Source of the DNA: Steromphala cineraria
Taxonomy: Eukaryota > Mollusca > Gastropoda > Trochida > Trochidae
Direction of reading: 5' to 3'
NCBI GenBank assembly: GCA_916613615.1
Contig: OU744732.1
Coordinates: 27,910,673 to 27,974,672 of the forward strand
Length of the DNA: 64,000 nt
Both the position numbers and the translations under genes were made by a program. The notes below the pieces were generated by a model that worked only from the letters and a program-made list of their open reading frames with translations, did no database searches and had not been told where the DNA came from. This document shows positions 44,877-55,402 of this stretch, one piece after another. Numbering within the stretch: the stretch's first letter is position 1; every line of letters begins with the position of its first letter.

Positions 44877-47015
44877 GTAAATATAACCTTCTTAATCGAC
44901 TTAAAGGGGCAGTAGCACGTTTTTTTGATAATTTAAATTTTAAAATTTTCACTGATAATTGTCAGTTAATCATTAATGCTAAATGTAGTATTCTGACAGT
45001 TTCAAAAATCTCATTACACAAGCCAATCATCCACAGCCAGAGGACAAAGTATGAAGATTCACATACAATCCATTGGCGGCCATTTTGTGTGAGCACCTTT
45101 AATTCATTTTGTGTACGAAAAAGGAATCGCGTGGCTAACCTTTACATTATATATTTGAATTATAACTGCTTCATTTAGTTGAAATACATTGTCTTTCAAT
45201 TGAAACCATTAATTTTAAATTTCCTGACATCACCTTATATTCCCCCTAAAAACGTGCTACTGTCCCTTTAAGGGCAGTAGCACGCATTTTTATTAACCAT
45301 ATTTTCTTCGATGGGAATTCTAGAAGTTGACTTGAGGAGGGTTGTTATTGAGGAAAGATAAATGGAAATAAAATGATGTACAATATAGAATAAACCTGTC
45401 CTTATCATTGTAAGTAATGTAAGCCAAAAGATGATAACCAAATGTTTACAAAATCAGCATTTCATAACTGCTTCTTGGCCTAGTTCTTGTTATCAGTGTC
45501 ATATCTATGTTACATAAGTGTAAGTGAATGTGATGTCATAATAAATGTTATTCTGACCTTCGAAGGTATATAGAAACATTCGGGCATGACATTGGTTTAT
45601 TAAAGAGTCAGTAGCACGTTTTTAGGGGGAATATAGGTGATGTCAGAAAAATTAAAATTAATGGTTCCAATTGAAAGACTATGTATTTAAACAAAATGGA
45701 GCAGTAATAATTCAAATATATAACGTAAAGTTTAATCATGCGATTCTTTTTCGTACACAAAATGAATCAAGGTGATCATACAGAATGACCGCCAATGGAT
45801 TTTATGTGAATCCTCATCCTCTCACAATGGACGATTGGCTTGTGTAATGAGATGTTTGGCAGTACATGAAACATTAACTTACAATCATCAGTGAAACTTT
45901 TAAAATATAAAATTATTAAAAAACGTGCTACTGCCCCTTTAAAGATTATCCAATGAGAATGATACATTGCATGATTATCAAAACATTTTTTGAATGACTG
46001 CAGGATGTTATTGACGTATTTCAAATTCTTAATAATAATAATAATAATAGCTTTCTTATACCGCGCATATATCCATGACATAGCATGCTCAAAGCGCCAT
46101 GAGTATTATTACCCTGGAGGGATAGTACTTTCGGTGGCGCCTATTAACAAGCGCTCCGCGCGACCGTATAGGTCCATACTCAAATCTACCCACACAATTA
46201 AATGTTTTATTTGTTCCTCGGAAATTCTTGATGAAGTCAGAAGTAATTATAAGATAATAAAAATCATAATGTAAGCAATATGCCCAGACAAGAACATAAA
46301 TAACTGACTGAATCTATCACTTCAAAGCTTGTTTCGCGTTACAAAAGATCGGTCCTAGGTCCGATGAATTGACCTTCTACATCTTCAAGTGACCAGAGGC
46401 CTTAAACTGGGCAAACACGGAAGTTCTTAATCTACAACATTGCAATAACGCTATCATTGACGTCTAAAGAATTGACGATAGAGTTTAGATTTGCTTTTGA
46501 TCAGTGACATTACTTGCTATTCTTATCTGATCAGATTTACGTCTTATATAAGATAACATCACTTCAAGTAGTCCATGTAAAAATATCGATACATTCACTT
46601 ATTAAAATAAACTTATATAAAATCTTGATTGTGGAGTTGGCAAACATTAAAATTAACATATTTTTAATCAAGAAATAATCTGTATTTCCCAAGTTATTTG
46701 ATGTTTAAAGGTCTTGAGCGTACAATGGTACATCTAACGTCATTAGTATTGTTAGTTTCATTTCCCATGTCGCCAAACATTATTTGGTATCAAGGGTATC
46801 AACTGTCCGGGTTGAAAATATTCATGATGAAAGCAGGTTGCGTCTATTTATTGTAAAGGGCAAGAATTTTGAAAACGACAAAAATCACCCCACGCAAGAC
46901 ATTTAGACTTTGGACTTGTTTTGTTACTAATTCGTTATCTATATAACCTGTTTGTCCTTCAAAGTTTACATTATTACATATAACAATCCTACATAACCAA
47001 CCTCTGCAAAATACT

Positions 47016-47077
<62 letters not shown>

Positions 47078-47138
47078 TTGTACCTTCCACTTCTACTACT
47101 TTCACAAGAACAACTACTACCACTACTACTACTACTAC

Positions 47139-47174
<36 letters not shown>

Positions 47175-47511
47175 TACCTCACAAGAACAACAACTACTAC
47201 TACTACTGATAATAGTATTAATACTACTACACTACTACTACAACTACTACTACTACTGATAATAGCATTTATACTACTACTACTACTACTACTACTGCTA
47301 CTACTAGTACGACGACTACTACTTCTGATGCTACTACTACTACCACTTCTACTTATACTACTACTACTACTACTACTTCTACTTTTACTACTACTACACC
47401 TACTACTACTGCTGCTACTACTACCACTACTACTACTACTACTACTATTACTGTACCTTCCACTTCTACTACTTTCACAAGAACAACTACTACCACTACT
47501 ACTACTACTAC

Positions 47512-47547
<36 letters not shown>

Positions 47548-48459
47548 TACCTCAGAAGAACAACTACTACTACTACTGATAATGGTATTAAGACTTCTAC
47601 ACTACTACTACAACTACTACTACTACTGATAATAGCATTTATACTACTACTACTACTACTGCTACTACTAGTACGACTACTACTACTTCTGATGCTACTA
47701 CTGATAATAGCATTTATACTACTACTACTACTACTACTGCTACTACTACTACGACTACTACTACCACTGCTACTACTACTGATAATAGCATTTATACTAC
47801 TACTACTACTACTACTACTGCTACTACTAGTACGACTACTTCTACTTTTACTACTACTACTACTTCTACTTTTACTTCTACTACACCTACTACTACTGCT
47901 GCTGCTACTACTACTACTACTACTGTACCTTCCACTTCTACTACTTTCACAAGAACAACTACTACCACTACTTCTTATACTACTACTACTACCTCAAAAG
48001 AACAACAACTACTACTACTGATAATGGTATTAATACTTCTACACTACTACTACAACTACTACTGATAATAGCATTTATACTACTACTACTACTACTACTG
48101 CTACTACTACTACGACTACTTCTACTTCTGATGCTACTACTACTACTACTACTACTACTTTTACTACTACTATACCTACTACTACTGCTGCTACTACTAC
48201 TACTACTACTACTACTACTGTACCTTCCACTTCTACTACTTTCACAAGAACAACTACTACCACTGCTACTAATACTACTACTACTACCTCAAAAGAACAA
48301 CAACTACTACTACTGATAATAGTATTAATACTTTTACACTACAACTACAACTACTACTACTACTGATAATATCATTTATACTACGACCACTACTACTACT
48401 ACTGCTTCTGATGCTACTACTACTACTGCTTCTGATGCTACTACTTCTACTTCTACTTT

Positions 48460-48505
<46 letters not shown>

Positions 48506-48688
48506 ACTACTACTACTACTACTACTACTGTACCTTCCACTTCTACTACTTTCACAAGAACAATTACTACCACTACTACTAATACTACTACTACTACCTC
48601 AAAAGAACAACTACTACTACTACTGATAATGGTATTAATACTTCTACACTACTACAACAACTCCTACTACTACTGATAATAGCATTTA

Positions 48689-48732
<44 letters not shown>

Positions 48733-51700
48733 CTACTCCTACTAGTGCTTTTTAATGTACTTCTACTACCACTGCTACTACTACTGTTACTACTACTACT
48801 ACTAAAACAACGACAACAACAACTACTACTACAGAAAGTATATGTTATATGATATACTATCACTACCACCACCTTTCACCTCTTCTAAGAGGGTCAGCTG
48901 TGTTGACCTACAGGTACACTATGACCGATAACACTGACCTGGTTAGTTATACCTTACCGTCAGTGGTCAATGTCCACCACCTTATGTACACTGACATGAT
49001 CTCAACACCTGGGAGATAAATATTTACACAGTTCTGACAGATAGTAAACACAGCAATGAATAACAGGCCTTGTTTGTTTTATCATTAAGCAATTTTAAAC
49101 TTATAATTTAGTTACCATCTGACGTACACATTTTGCTCTAGCTCCGTTATTCTTTTTGTTGTTTAATACTTTCATAATCTTGTTCAATCAATATGAAACT
49201 TTCCTAAACATACATATCAAATTCTGTTGAGTCAATAGTTCTATTAAATTGAAGGTGGTCCAACATAAATAACCGCAAGCATATTTAGCTCAATACATGA
49301 GATATTTTACAACGACGACGGAAAACGACGGTAAACTATATAAGGTTTAATCATCGAGGCCTCGTAGTATTGTGGACACGAAACTAACACTCTTACAAGT
49401 TCTGGGTCTCCTTTCACAAAGCAACCTTTACTGAGGTTGGCCTTAACTCCCATTCTTTAACATTGCACTATGGCTACCTTAAGGACTTACGATCACCTTA
49501 GGGTTTTGTGAAGGGGACCCAGATCCATGTTCGTTAACATATTTGGATGTAACCTAACAATTAAACGAATATTTTGTCAGGTACATGTAACTAGGGGTCA
49601 ACATTTCGAAAACGCTATTACTATCATTCTCTACAAATCTTTTATAAGTGATCATCAGCAGCTATAAACAAAGTTTTCTTCCTACGCGTGGGGCCAATTT
49701 TGATATGCTGATTCTTTTCCAGAGTGGTGATATGGAATATATTAGCTGAAATTAAAGAATTTCAAACATATGAACCCTACTCAGCTACTATCTATTCCTC
49801 ATGCAAAAATTCGATAAGTTGTACGAGTGAGAACTACGATCCTAAAATAGTTTAAGTTTTTATGGGTGTTTTAAAGGGGCAGTAGCACGTTTTAAGGGGG
49901 AATATAAGGTGATGTCAGGAAAATGAAAATAAATTTTTCCAATTAAAAGACAGTGTATTTATACTAAATGCAGCAGTAATAAATCAAATATATAAGGTAA
50001 AGTTCAGCCATGCGATTCCTTTTTCTTACACAAAATGAATTAAAGGTGTTCACACAAAATGGCCGCCAATGGATTTCATGTTAATCTTCATACTTTGTCC
50101 TCTGACTATGGATGATTGGCATGTGTAAGTAGATTTTTGACACTGTAGATATAATACATTTAGTATCAACTTACAATTATCAGTGAAAATTTTAACATAT
50201 AAAATTATAAAAAAAACGTGCTACTTTCAAGGCACTGACTCATGATATTAAATCCTTATTGTCTATAGATATTTATCTTATGTTGACTCAATTCACCATA
50301 GATATTAAATTTATCACTTTATTATAAGATATTGTATACAGTTTCCTCTGTTTACAATTTAAAGTCAAGATGTGTACTTTACCTTTTAGTTTATCATCCA
50401 TACCCTAAAGCAAAAATATTGATTGACTACCGACCAGGTCTATTTAACTTTTAAGTATAGAAAGTTGTGATCACTAAGCTTTCAAGCATGTTTTAAAGCA
50501 ATTTCTTGCCTCCAAACTAATTATAATACATAATATAATTAAACATAATAATAATTCATAATACATGAATCGTTTAAAGATATTGTCATTATTGGAAAAA
50601 ATGCTTCCAGTTTAAGCCTCTTAAGGCCCATTTTGTTATAATACATGATTCGTTTAAAAATATTGTCAATAATTTTGAGACAAATGTTAGTCTAATTACA
50701 TTTTTATGTTGTCTGTAATTATGATTTAAGAAAGATTGATTAAATCATATTTGAAATGTTGCACGAGAGCCAAATACCTGTAGGTTAGTGTACACATGGA
50801 AAATGATTAATTCTTTTTAGGTCTGCTGAAGCTATTTAGTCTACGGTCAAAGTTATCCCAAAGTACGTTGTTTGATAAGCAGATGTATTTATAGTTCTGC
50901 AATGCATTTTAGAAAGGCATATGAGCTTATCAAGTTTCTATTTGCAGAACGTGTCAACACCTTTACAACCATTTAAGATCACCTAAATGTATCTATACAG
51001 TGGGAATAATTTACAAATTACTTTTATTATATCAATAATATCACGAAAACTGACAAGCATTGTTTGCTAATGCCGTGGCACGTCCGGTGCGTTGTCAACT
51101 CTTGATTTTGTCAACGAATCCTTTTTGACAATGTCAGATACAAAGCAAACCTAAATCTTAACATTGATTTACTTTAATGCGTGTCTTGAATGACCCTATC
51201 TAATACATATCCGTTTTTTATACAGGTATTTAAAAGGTACCAGACATAATGCTCTCTTCAACATTGTAATTGTTCCTGGTCGTAGAAGTTATTCTGTCAA
51301 ATGTCAATGCTTATCATTCATGCTTCTTTTAGTTAAAAATTGTGTGCTTTTTAAATTCAAAGGGTAGAGAAAAAAGAACTTTGCATCGGTAGAAAAAACA
51401 TTTTAACAACAAAATCAAGTTGAATATTTTGCCCCAAAATATAATATATAACTGTGACTCAAACCTTTGTTGTAAAAGGTTAATTAAAAAAACTCAAGGT
51501 ATACTAGTGAAAGTCAGGGCAATTTCCGCCTTCATCATGAAAGGAAAACATGAATGTCGGAAACGTACCTTTAACATGACAATGCCAATTCTAAGATACA
51601 TAAAGTACATTTTATATTATGTTAGGTGTTCGAAATAGCAAGACAAGGTCTTCATCTAGGTCCGCGGCACTAATGGCTAATCATCTCTCCTAAGGGTGGC

Positions 51701-52960
51701 AAACAATAACTCACTCACGATATTAGTTGGTCATCACTGACAGATGGAAATAAACATCACACAATATTATATAGGTATTCATCGTGTATATCCTGATGGG
51801 CTATTAAAATCCTTTCTCCAGAGTCAAACAACACGGTATGGATGTTTCGATATTGCCATTTATCCATCTACGTCATAGGATTCATTAACTAAAGGCATTA
51901 CTAGTTTCCGGTCATGTCGCTAACGTGTCACGTATACAGGAAATACTTTTACTTGAAGTCTAATCAAAACAACGTATCGCTAAGTTTCCTTTTGATACCT
52001 GTGGTCAGGTATAGAGCTCATTCGTGACCTTTCGTCATCAGACGTTTCAGCTCCAGACAAACCGATATTCAACATTTCATTTGTTCCTTTATAACTTCAT
52101 TAGTAAAGCCATCCATTTGTAGTTTTGTTGTTGAATAGAGATTGAGGTAAGGTTCGTGCTTGGTCCTGAGCCATCTAATATAGTTTCCTTATTTTGAGAT
52201 ATAAATGTATATGTTGGTAAGTCCTATTGATCATTCGAACTTGATAAAATCTAGCCATTATTCATTGGGGTAGGGATGTAATGGTGTTCCTTATGAAACG
52301 TATTTATGTTTTGTATGATAATGTTGCAATTTTAATAGACAATAGACAATGCTGGGAGAGACATTTGTATAAGGCAAACCCTGTTTGTACCAGAGTACAT
52401 GAACAGCTATCGTTTAAACCAAATAGACAATGATTCTAAAAGTACACGAAGGAACGAAAAAGGAAGAAAATCAATATGACTACAATAACGTCTAAGGAAT
52501 TAAACGTTACATGGTACCGACTGTATTTCACAGGTCGTTGAAGGTTCCATCACTTTCATAAGTAGAAGAATAAGTACACCGACAGATTGAGTTAAAATTA
52601 GTAAAAAATTGTATTTCCATTCGCAGTAAAGACGACTTCTTATTAAATGCTATTATGTTTTTTCGTATCCTCGTCTTTCGGTGTAATATTAAAACATTCC
52701 TAATTTTACGTTTTCTTATCTTATTTCAGATGTTACAACAATATTTCACCCCGTGCGAACCGGCGGAAACAATTCGAGCCAACGGATGTACTTTTTGTCT
52801 CAAGAGCGCATGCGCAGAACAAGTGATTGCTTTTAATGGCGGACGTTACCTGATCATAAGCAAGGTTCATGCAACGACTGTCGTGGCAGTTTGTGAGTGC
52901 AGAGACAAAATCACAGCCGCGGCAACATGGCTGCTGAGAATAGCTTCACATATAGGCTGA
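44684..52960 (+). CDS. Divergent profilin-like protein, two coding exons, large intron
   Basis: Exons 44684-44876 and 52730-52960 join phase 0 to a chain of about 135 residues when started at ATG 44700, within the usual profilin range of 126-140. The N-terminal part matches the profilin fold: W..W...I...G near residues 16-27, then AAII.HNGS..IHSKGFDLT, corresponding to 'AAI.G.DG..WA...GF.LT..E'. The second exon begins MLQQYF and soon reads IRANGCTF, a profilin hallmark, and ends with an amphipathic helix (TAAATWLLRIASHIG) like the family's C-terminal actin/poly-Pro helix. Profilins bind G-actin, proline-rich ligands and phosphoinositides in the cytosol. Oddities: the usual IYGKKG segment is replaced by shorter sequence, the Trp of the 'VWA' motif is His, and six Cys sit in the second half. 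Actin binding is therefore uncertain. Expression and functionality are inferred, not shown. Confidence 0.72.
44901..45271 (-). mobile_element. MITE family A, copy 9 (inverted), in profilin intron
   Basis: Full length, starting 24 bp after the donor of profilin exon 1. Its right end is followed directly by a second TIR start (AAGGGCAGTAGCACG, to about 45290), the remnant of another copy sharing or abutting the site. Confidence 0.92.
45600..45942 (+). mobile_element. MITE family A, copy 10, in profilin intron
   Basis: TTAAAGAGTCAGTAGCACG at the left, GTGCTACTGCCCCTTTAA at the right. The interior has small deletions. It lies 330 bp from copy 9 in opposite orientation. Confidence 0.92.
46020..46165 (-). 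mobile_element. SINE-like tail fragment, inverted
   Basis: TAATAATAATAATAATAGCT followed by ..ATACCGCGCATATATCC and GCTCAAAGCGCCATGAG reads, in reverse complement, as a 'GCGCTTTGAGC..GCGCGGTAT..(TTA)n' tail. Lies in the profilin intron. Confidence 0.5.
47018..48830. repeat. 1.8 kb (CTA)n higher-order array in profilin intron
   Basis: CTA trinucleotides are interrupted by ordered non-CTA blocks that recur as a higher-order unit: TGTACCTTCCACTTCTACTA then TTTCACAAGAACAA; CCTCAAAAGAACAACA; CTGATAATGGTATTAATA; GATAATAGCATTTATACT. The first block recurs at 47079, 47452, 47924, 48220 and 48530, giving unit lengths 373, 472, 296 and 310. Long Leu- or Val-rich frames are by-products. Confidence 0.95.
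49405..49521. mobile_element. Hairpin element family D, copy 3, in profilin intron
   Basis: GGGTCTCCTTTCACAAAGCA..CTTTAACATTGCACTATGG..GTTTTGTGAAGGGGACCC. The most diverged of the three copies. Confidence 0.8.
49871..50226 (+). mobile_element. MITE family A, copy 11 (right end truncated), in profilin intron
   Basis: The left TIR is intact; the right end stops at ACGTGCTACTTT, so the outer ~11 bp are lost. The interior is well conserved. Confidence 0.9.
50227..52351. other. Distal part of profilin intron, nothing recognised
   Basis: No exon seen. A possible UTR-like patch ends in TTGAG/GTAAGG near 52145. A weak SINE-tail relative is at 51694. Confidence 0.4.
52352..52432 (+). repeat. Interspersed repeat J, copy 2
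   Basis: GCTGGGAGAGACATTTGTAT..AACCCTGTTTGTA..CGTTTAAACCAAATAG matches 29279-29368. It lies about 300 bp upstream of profilin exon 2. Confidence 0.5.
52730..52960 (+). CDS. Profilin-like exon 2 (C-terminal half, stop)
   Basis: The acceptor ttttcttatcttatttcag ends at 52729. The exon encodes 76 residues and TGA at 52958-52960. Recognisable parts are ETIRANGCTF (profilin 'IRANG'), GGRYLIISKVHATTVVAVC (matching 'GG.....KT..A..IG.Y') and the C-terminal helix. It joins phase 0 to EEIA of the first exon, giving the expected 'EEIA-MLQQYF' helix. GC content is visibly higher than in the flanks, typical of coding sequence here. A short GAT microsatellite follows at 52968-52983. Confidence 0.72.
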   Translation: MLQQYFTPCEPAETIRANGCTFCLKSACAEQVIAFNGGRYLIISKVHATTVVAVCECRDKITAAATWLLRIASHIG

Positions 52961-52965
52961 AAGGG

Positions 52966-52983
52966 TGATGATGATGATGATGT
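52966..52983. repeat. (GAT)n microsatellite just after profilin stop
   Basis: GGTGATGATGATGATGATG, in the presumed 3' UTR. Confidence 0.85.
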
Positions 52984-52999
52984 GAGTCAGTAATCGAGG

Positions 53000-55368
53000 C
53001 TGAAAGGCCTGAAGGATAAGTCATAGACTTGATAAACGGTGAAGCTGTGGGGTTTCTAGAGACTTATATGTCACATCGGATCTTACAAAGTGACTTTTCA
53101 AACCAATTCTCTGCTCATGACTGCTCAATCCTATTCTCTTCCTGCTCAATTAATTTATGACTGCTTCAATTTGTTCATTCGAACTATGGATGCCATATAT
53201 GGCTGTTTGTCTTGTTTGCTTTTGTGTGTAATTTCTTCCAGTGTGTGAATCGAAGACAACAGTCAAAAGGTTTGAGTAGTTTGTTACTTGAAGCTTCTGA
53301 AATTCAGTCTGCCCTTATTTCTGCAACTGTCACAACACTGTGCATATATCCTCTGATGATATATAAGGGGTGTCTTTCATCTAGATCCTGAAATAATATA
53401 AAAGCCTAACCAAGTCTATGAGAAGACTTGAAAGCTAAATCTTGGTCTCCCTTTCATTCTTGTCATATTTTATATTCATTTCAGAGTTTTAAACCTTTTA
53501 TATTTAAGTGCCTTGGTGGAATTAAGGATAATTTCATGAAATTTTATGACGTGTATATGATGTAATGTACACCGGGTATGTTTCTGTGAGTTGTGTAAGT
53601 ATGTAAACCGTGAATGCAAGTTTCTAAACATGTCTATATGTGCACAATTATGTGTACGTATGCTGTGAGTGGGTGCGAAGGTTCATGGATCAATGTAAAT
53701 GGTTAAAAAGATTTCCGAGAGATGTGAAAATGCCCGACTGTAACAGAGGTATTTTGGTGAAATTCGTTAAGTTACCATCTCTTCGGTCTGTAACATGATC
53801 CATAAATAACCAAATTTTGTTTTGATTTAAGAGACATTGAGGTCATCGACTTGAATTTCACACATACCCTAAATTAAATATATTTACACGTCTTTCCGTC
53901 ATCAAATATTTATAGATAACAGTAAATCAATCTTTGCAGTTTGGTATGAATGAAACAAAATAAAGAATGATATTCGGACAGAAAACTATCTTAAGCGCCC
54001 AAAAGTACTAACATCTTTAGAGTCACGTGGCATGTATGTAAACTATATCTTCTGAGTGATAATGACATTTGTCTGATGTCAGGGTAACCTTAATAATGAA
54101 ACAGATATCATCATATTTTACGTAACTCGTTCCTTAACCTTCTTCCACAGCACAGGGGTTTACCTTAGAAACTAAATACTATTTTTTTACCATTTTTTAG
54201 TCTAAATAAGTCACCACAGGTGCCATTCGGTTTCCTAGAGCGTATCTTTTACGATAATTTATTTTAGATATAGCATATGTAGAGTGAAAGTGAATCAGAA
54301 TGAAAGATGACTTCATGGTTAATTTGAATGGATAAACATTTCGATGTAATATTAAAGGCAGTGTATATTATTGAAATTCTCCTGTATTGGTTTTGACATG
54401 CATGTGCGTATTTCTTAACTTGGTAATACTGATTATTAACGGTTACAAATTTGGTGTTTTTTTGTAAACAATTCACGAAATACATGTACGTTCAATCTAA
54501 AGGGAGGTTCAATGATAACATTCGAAGGTCAAGGTCCCTCAAGTGTCATCGTCAACACGAACTATGACCATGATCACCATAATAGATAATGATATTTGTC
54601 AATGACTAATTGCTCAGGTGAAGTGTCACTATCACTACGATAGCTATCTGGACAACATATTTTTAGCTGTAAGGGTGTATCCACAACTGATCTGGAAAAC
54701 TGAAAAGGTTGTTATTCCTTGTCTACGAGTCTTTTATATTTGTTTTATTTCTAAATAAAATGGGAAAATACTCTCTGTTGTTTAATTCCTTTTTGTCTGT
54801 TACATGATACATTATAAGAAACTAAATAATAATTTTGGTTTTGAAGGTTTGAGAGGTGTAATAATTTTCAACCATCAGATTGTGTGCAGATAGTGAACAT
54901 GTCACGTGTTAAAGATGTACAAAATGTATATACCTCATGCTCTTTTAAGAAAATATGATTTAACATTACTATTCACTACTGATTGGAATCTGCCATAGAA
55001 CCTTCGTTATATTATAAATTTAGTAAACAAACAAATGTTTAACCCAGTTTTAAGAATTGTAATGTTGACAACTATATACACGTTATAGCTTTATATTTTT
55101 AAATTCTCATTATCGTAACATTGGCCAAGGACAAAATGTGTGTCAACAGGTTTTTAATCCATTCATTGCCATCGAGAGAGGCATTATCTGATGTAATGCT
55201 ACTTGAAGTGGCTCGAATGACTCAATCCGATGCTTTATGGTTGTAAGGTATATATACTCTTACAACGTGAATTACTAACCTGTGGTACCTACCTGCGTCA
55301 TTGTTCCTTGCCTCATTCAAATTCAAGTTTCGATTGACTGTGGAAAATTCAATTAACATTTCACTCCC
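53000..55368. other. Profilin 3' UTR and flank
   Basis: No further exon recognised; the polyadenylation candidate is at 53959. Confidence 0.4.
53959..53964 (+). promoter_or_regulatory. Candidate polyadenylation signal for profilin-like gene
   Basis: AATAAA on the + strand, about 1 kb after the stop codon, and the first canonical hexamer I noticed downstream. A 3' UTR of that length would be ordinary. The hexamer is common by chance in AT-rich DNA. Confidence 0.25.
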
Positions 55369-55402
55369 CCGACGAAGGAGTAAGTATAAACTCCGAAATG
55401 TC
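55369..55402 (+). ncRNA. Hammerhead-like motif, third occurrence
   Basis: CCGACGAAGGAGTAAGTATA then AACTCCGAAATGTC. A GGAG/CTCC stem is bracketed by CCGACGA and GAAA, matching CYGAYGA - stem II - GAAA. The sequence is different from the 26-27 kb copies but the architecture is the same. The cleavage triplet and stems I and III were not resolved by eye. Could be part of a retroelement end. Confidence 0.4.

Noticed and set aside
47328..48872. Several Leu-, Val- and Ser-rich frames of 60-109 codons
   Set aside because: By-products of the (CTA)n array, open in several frames on both strands.
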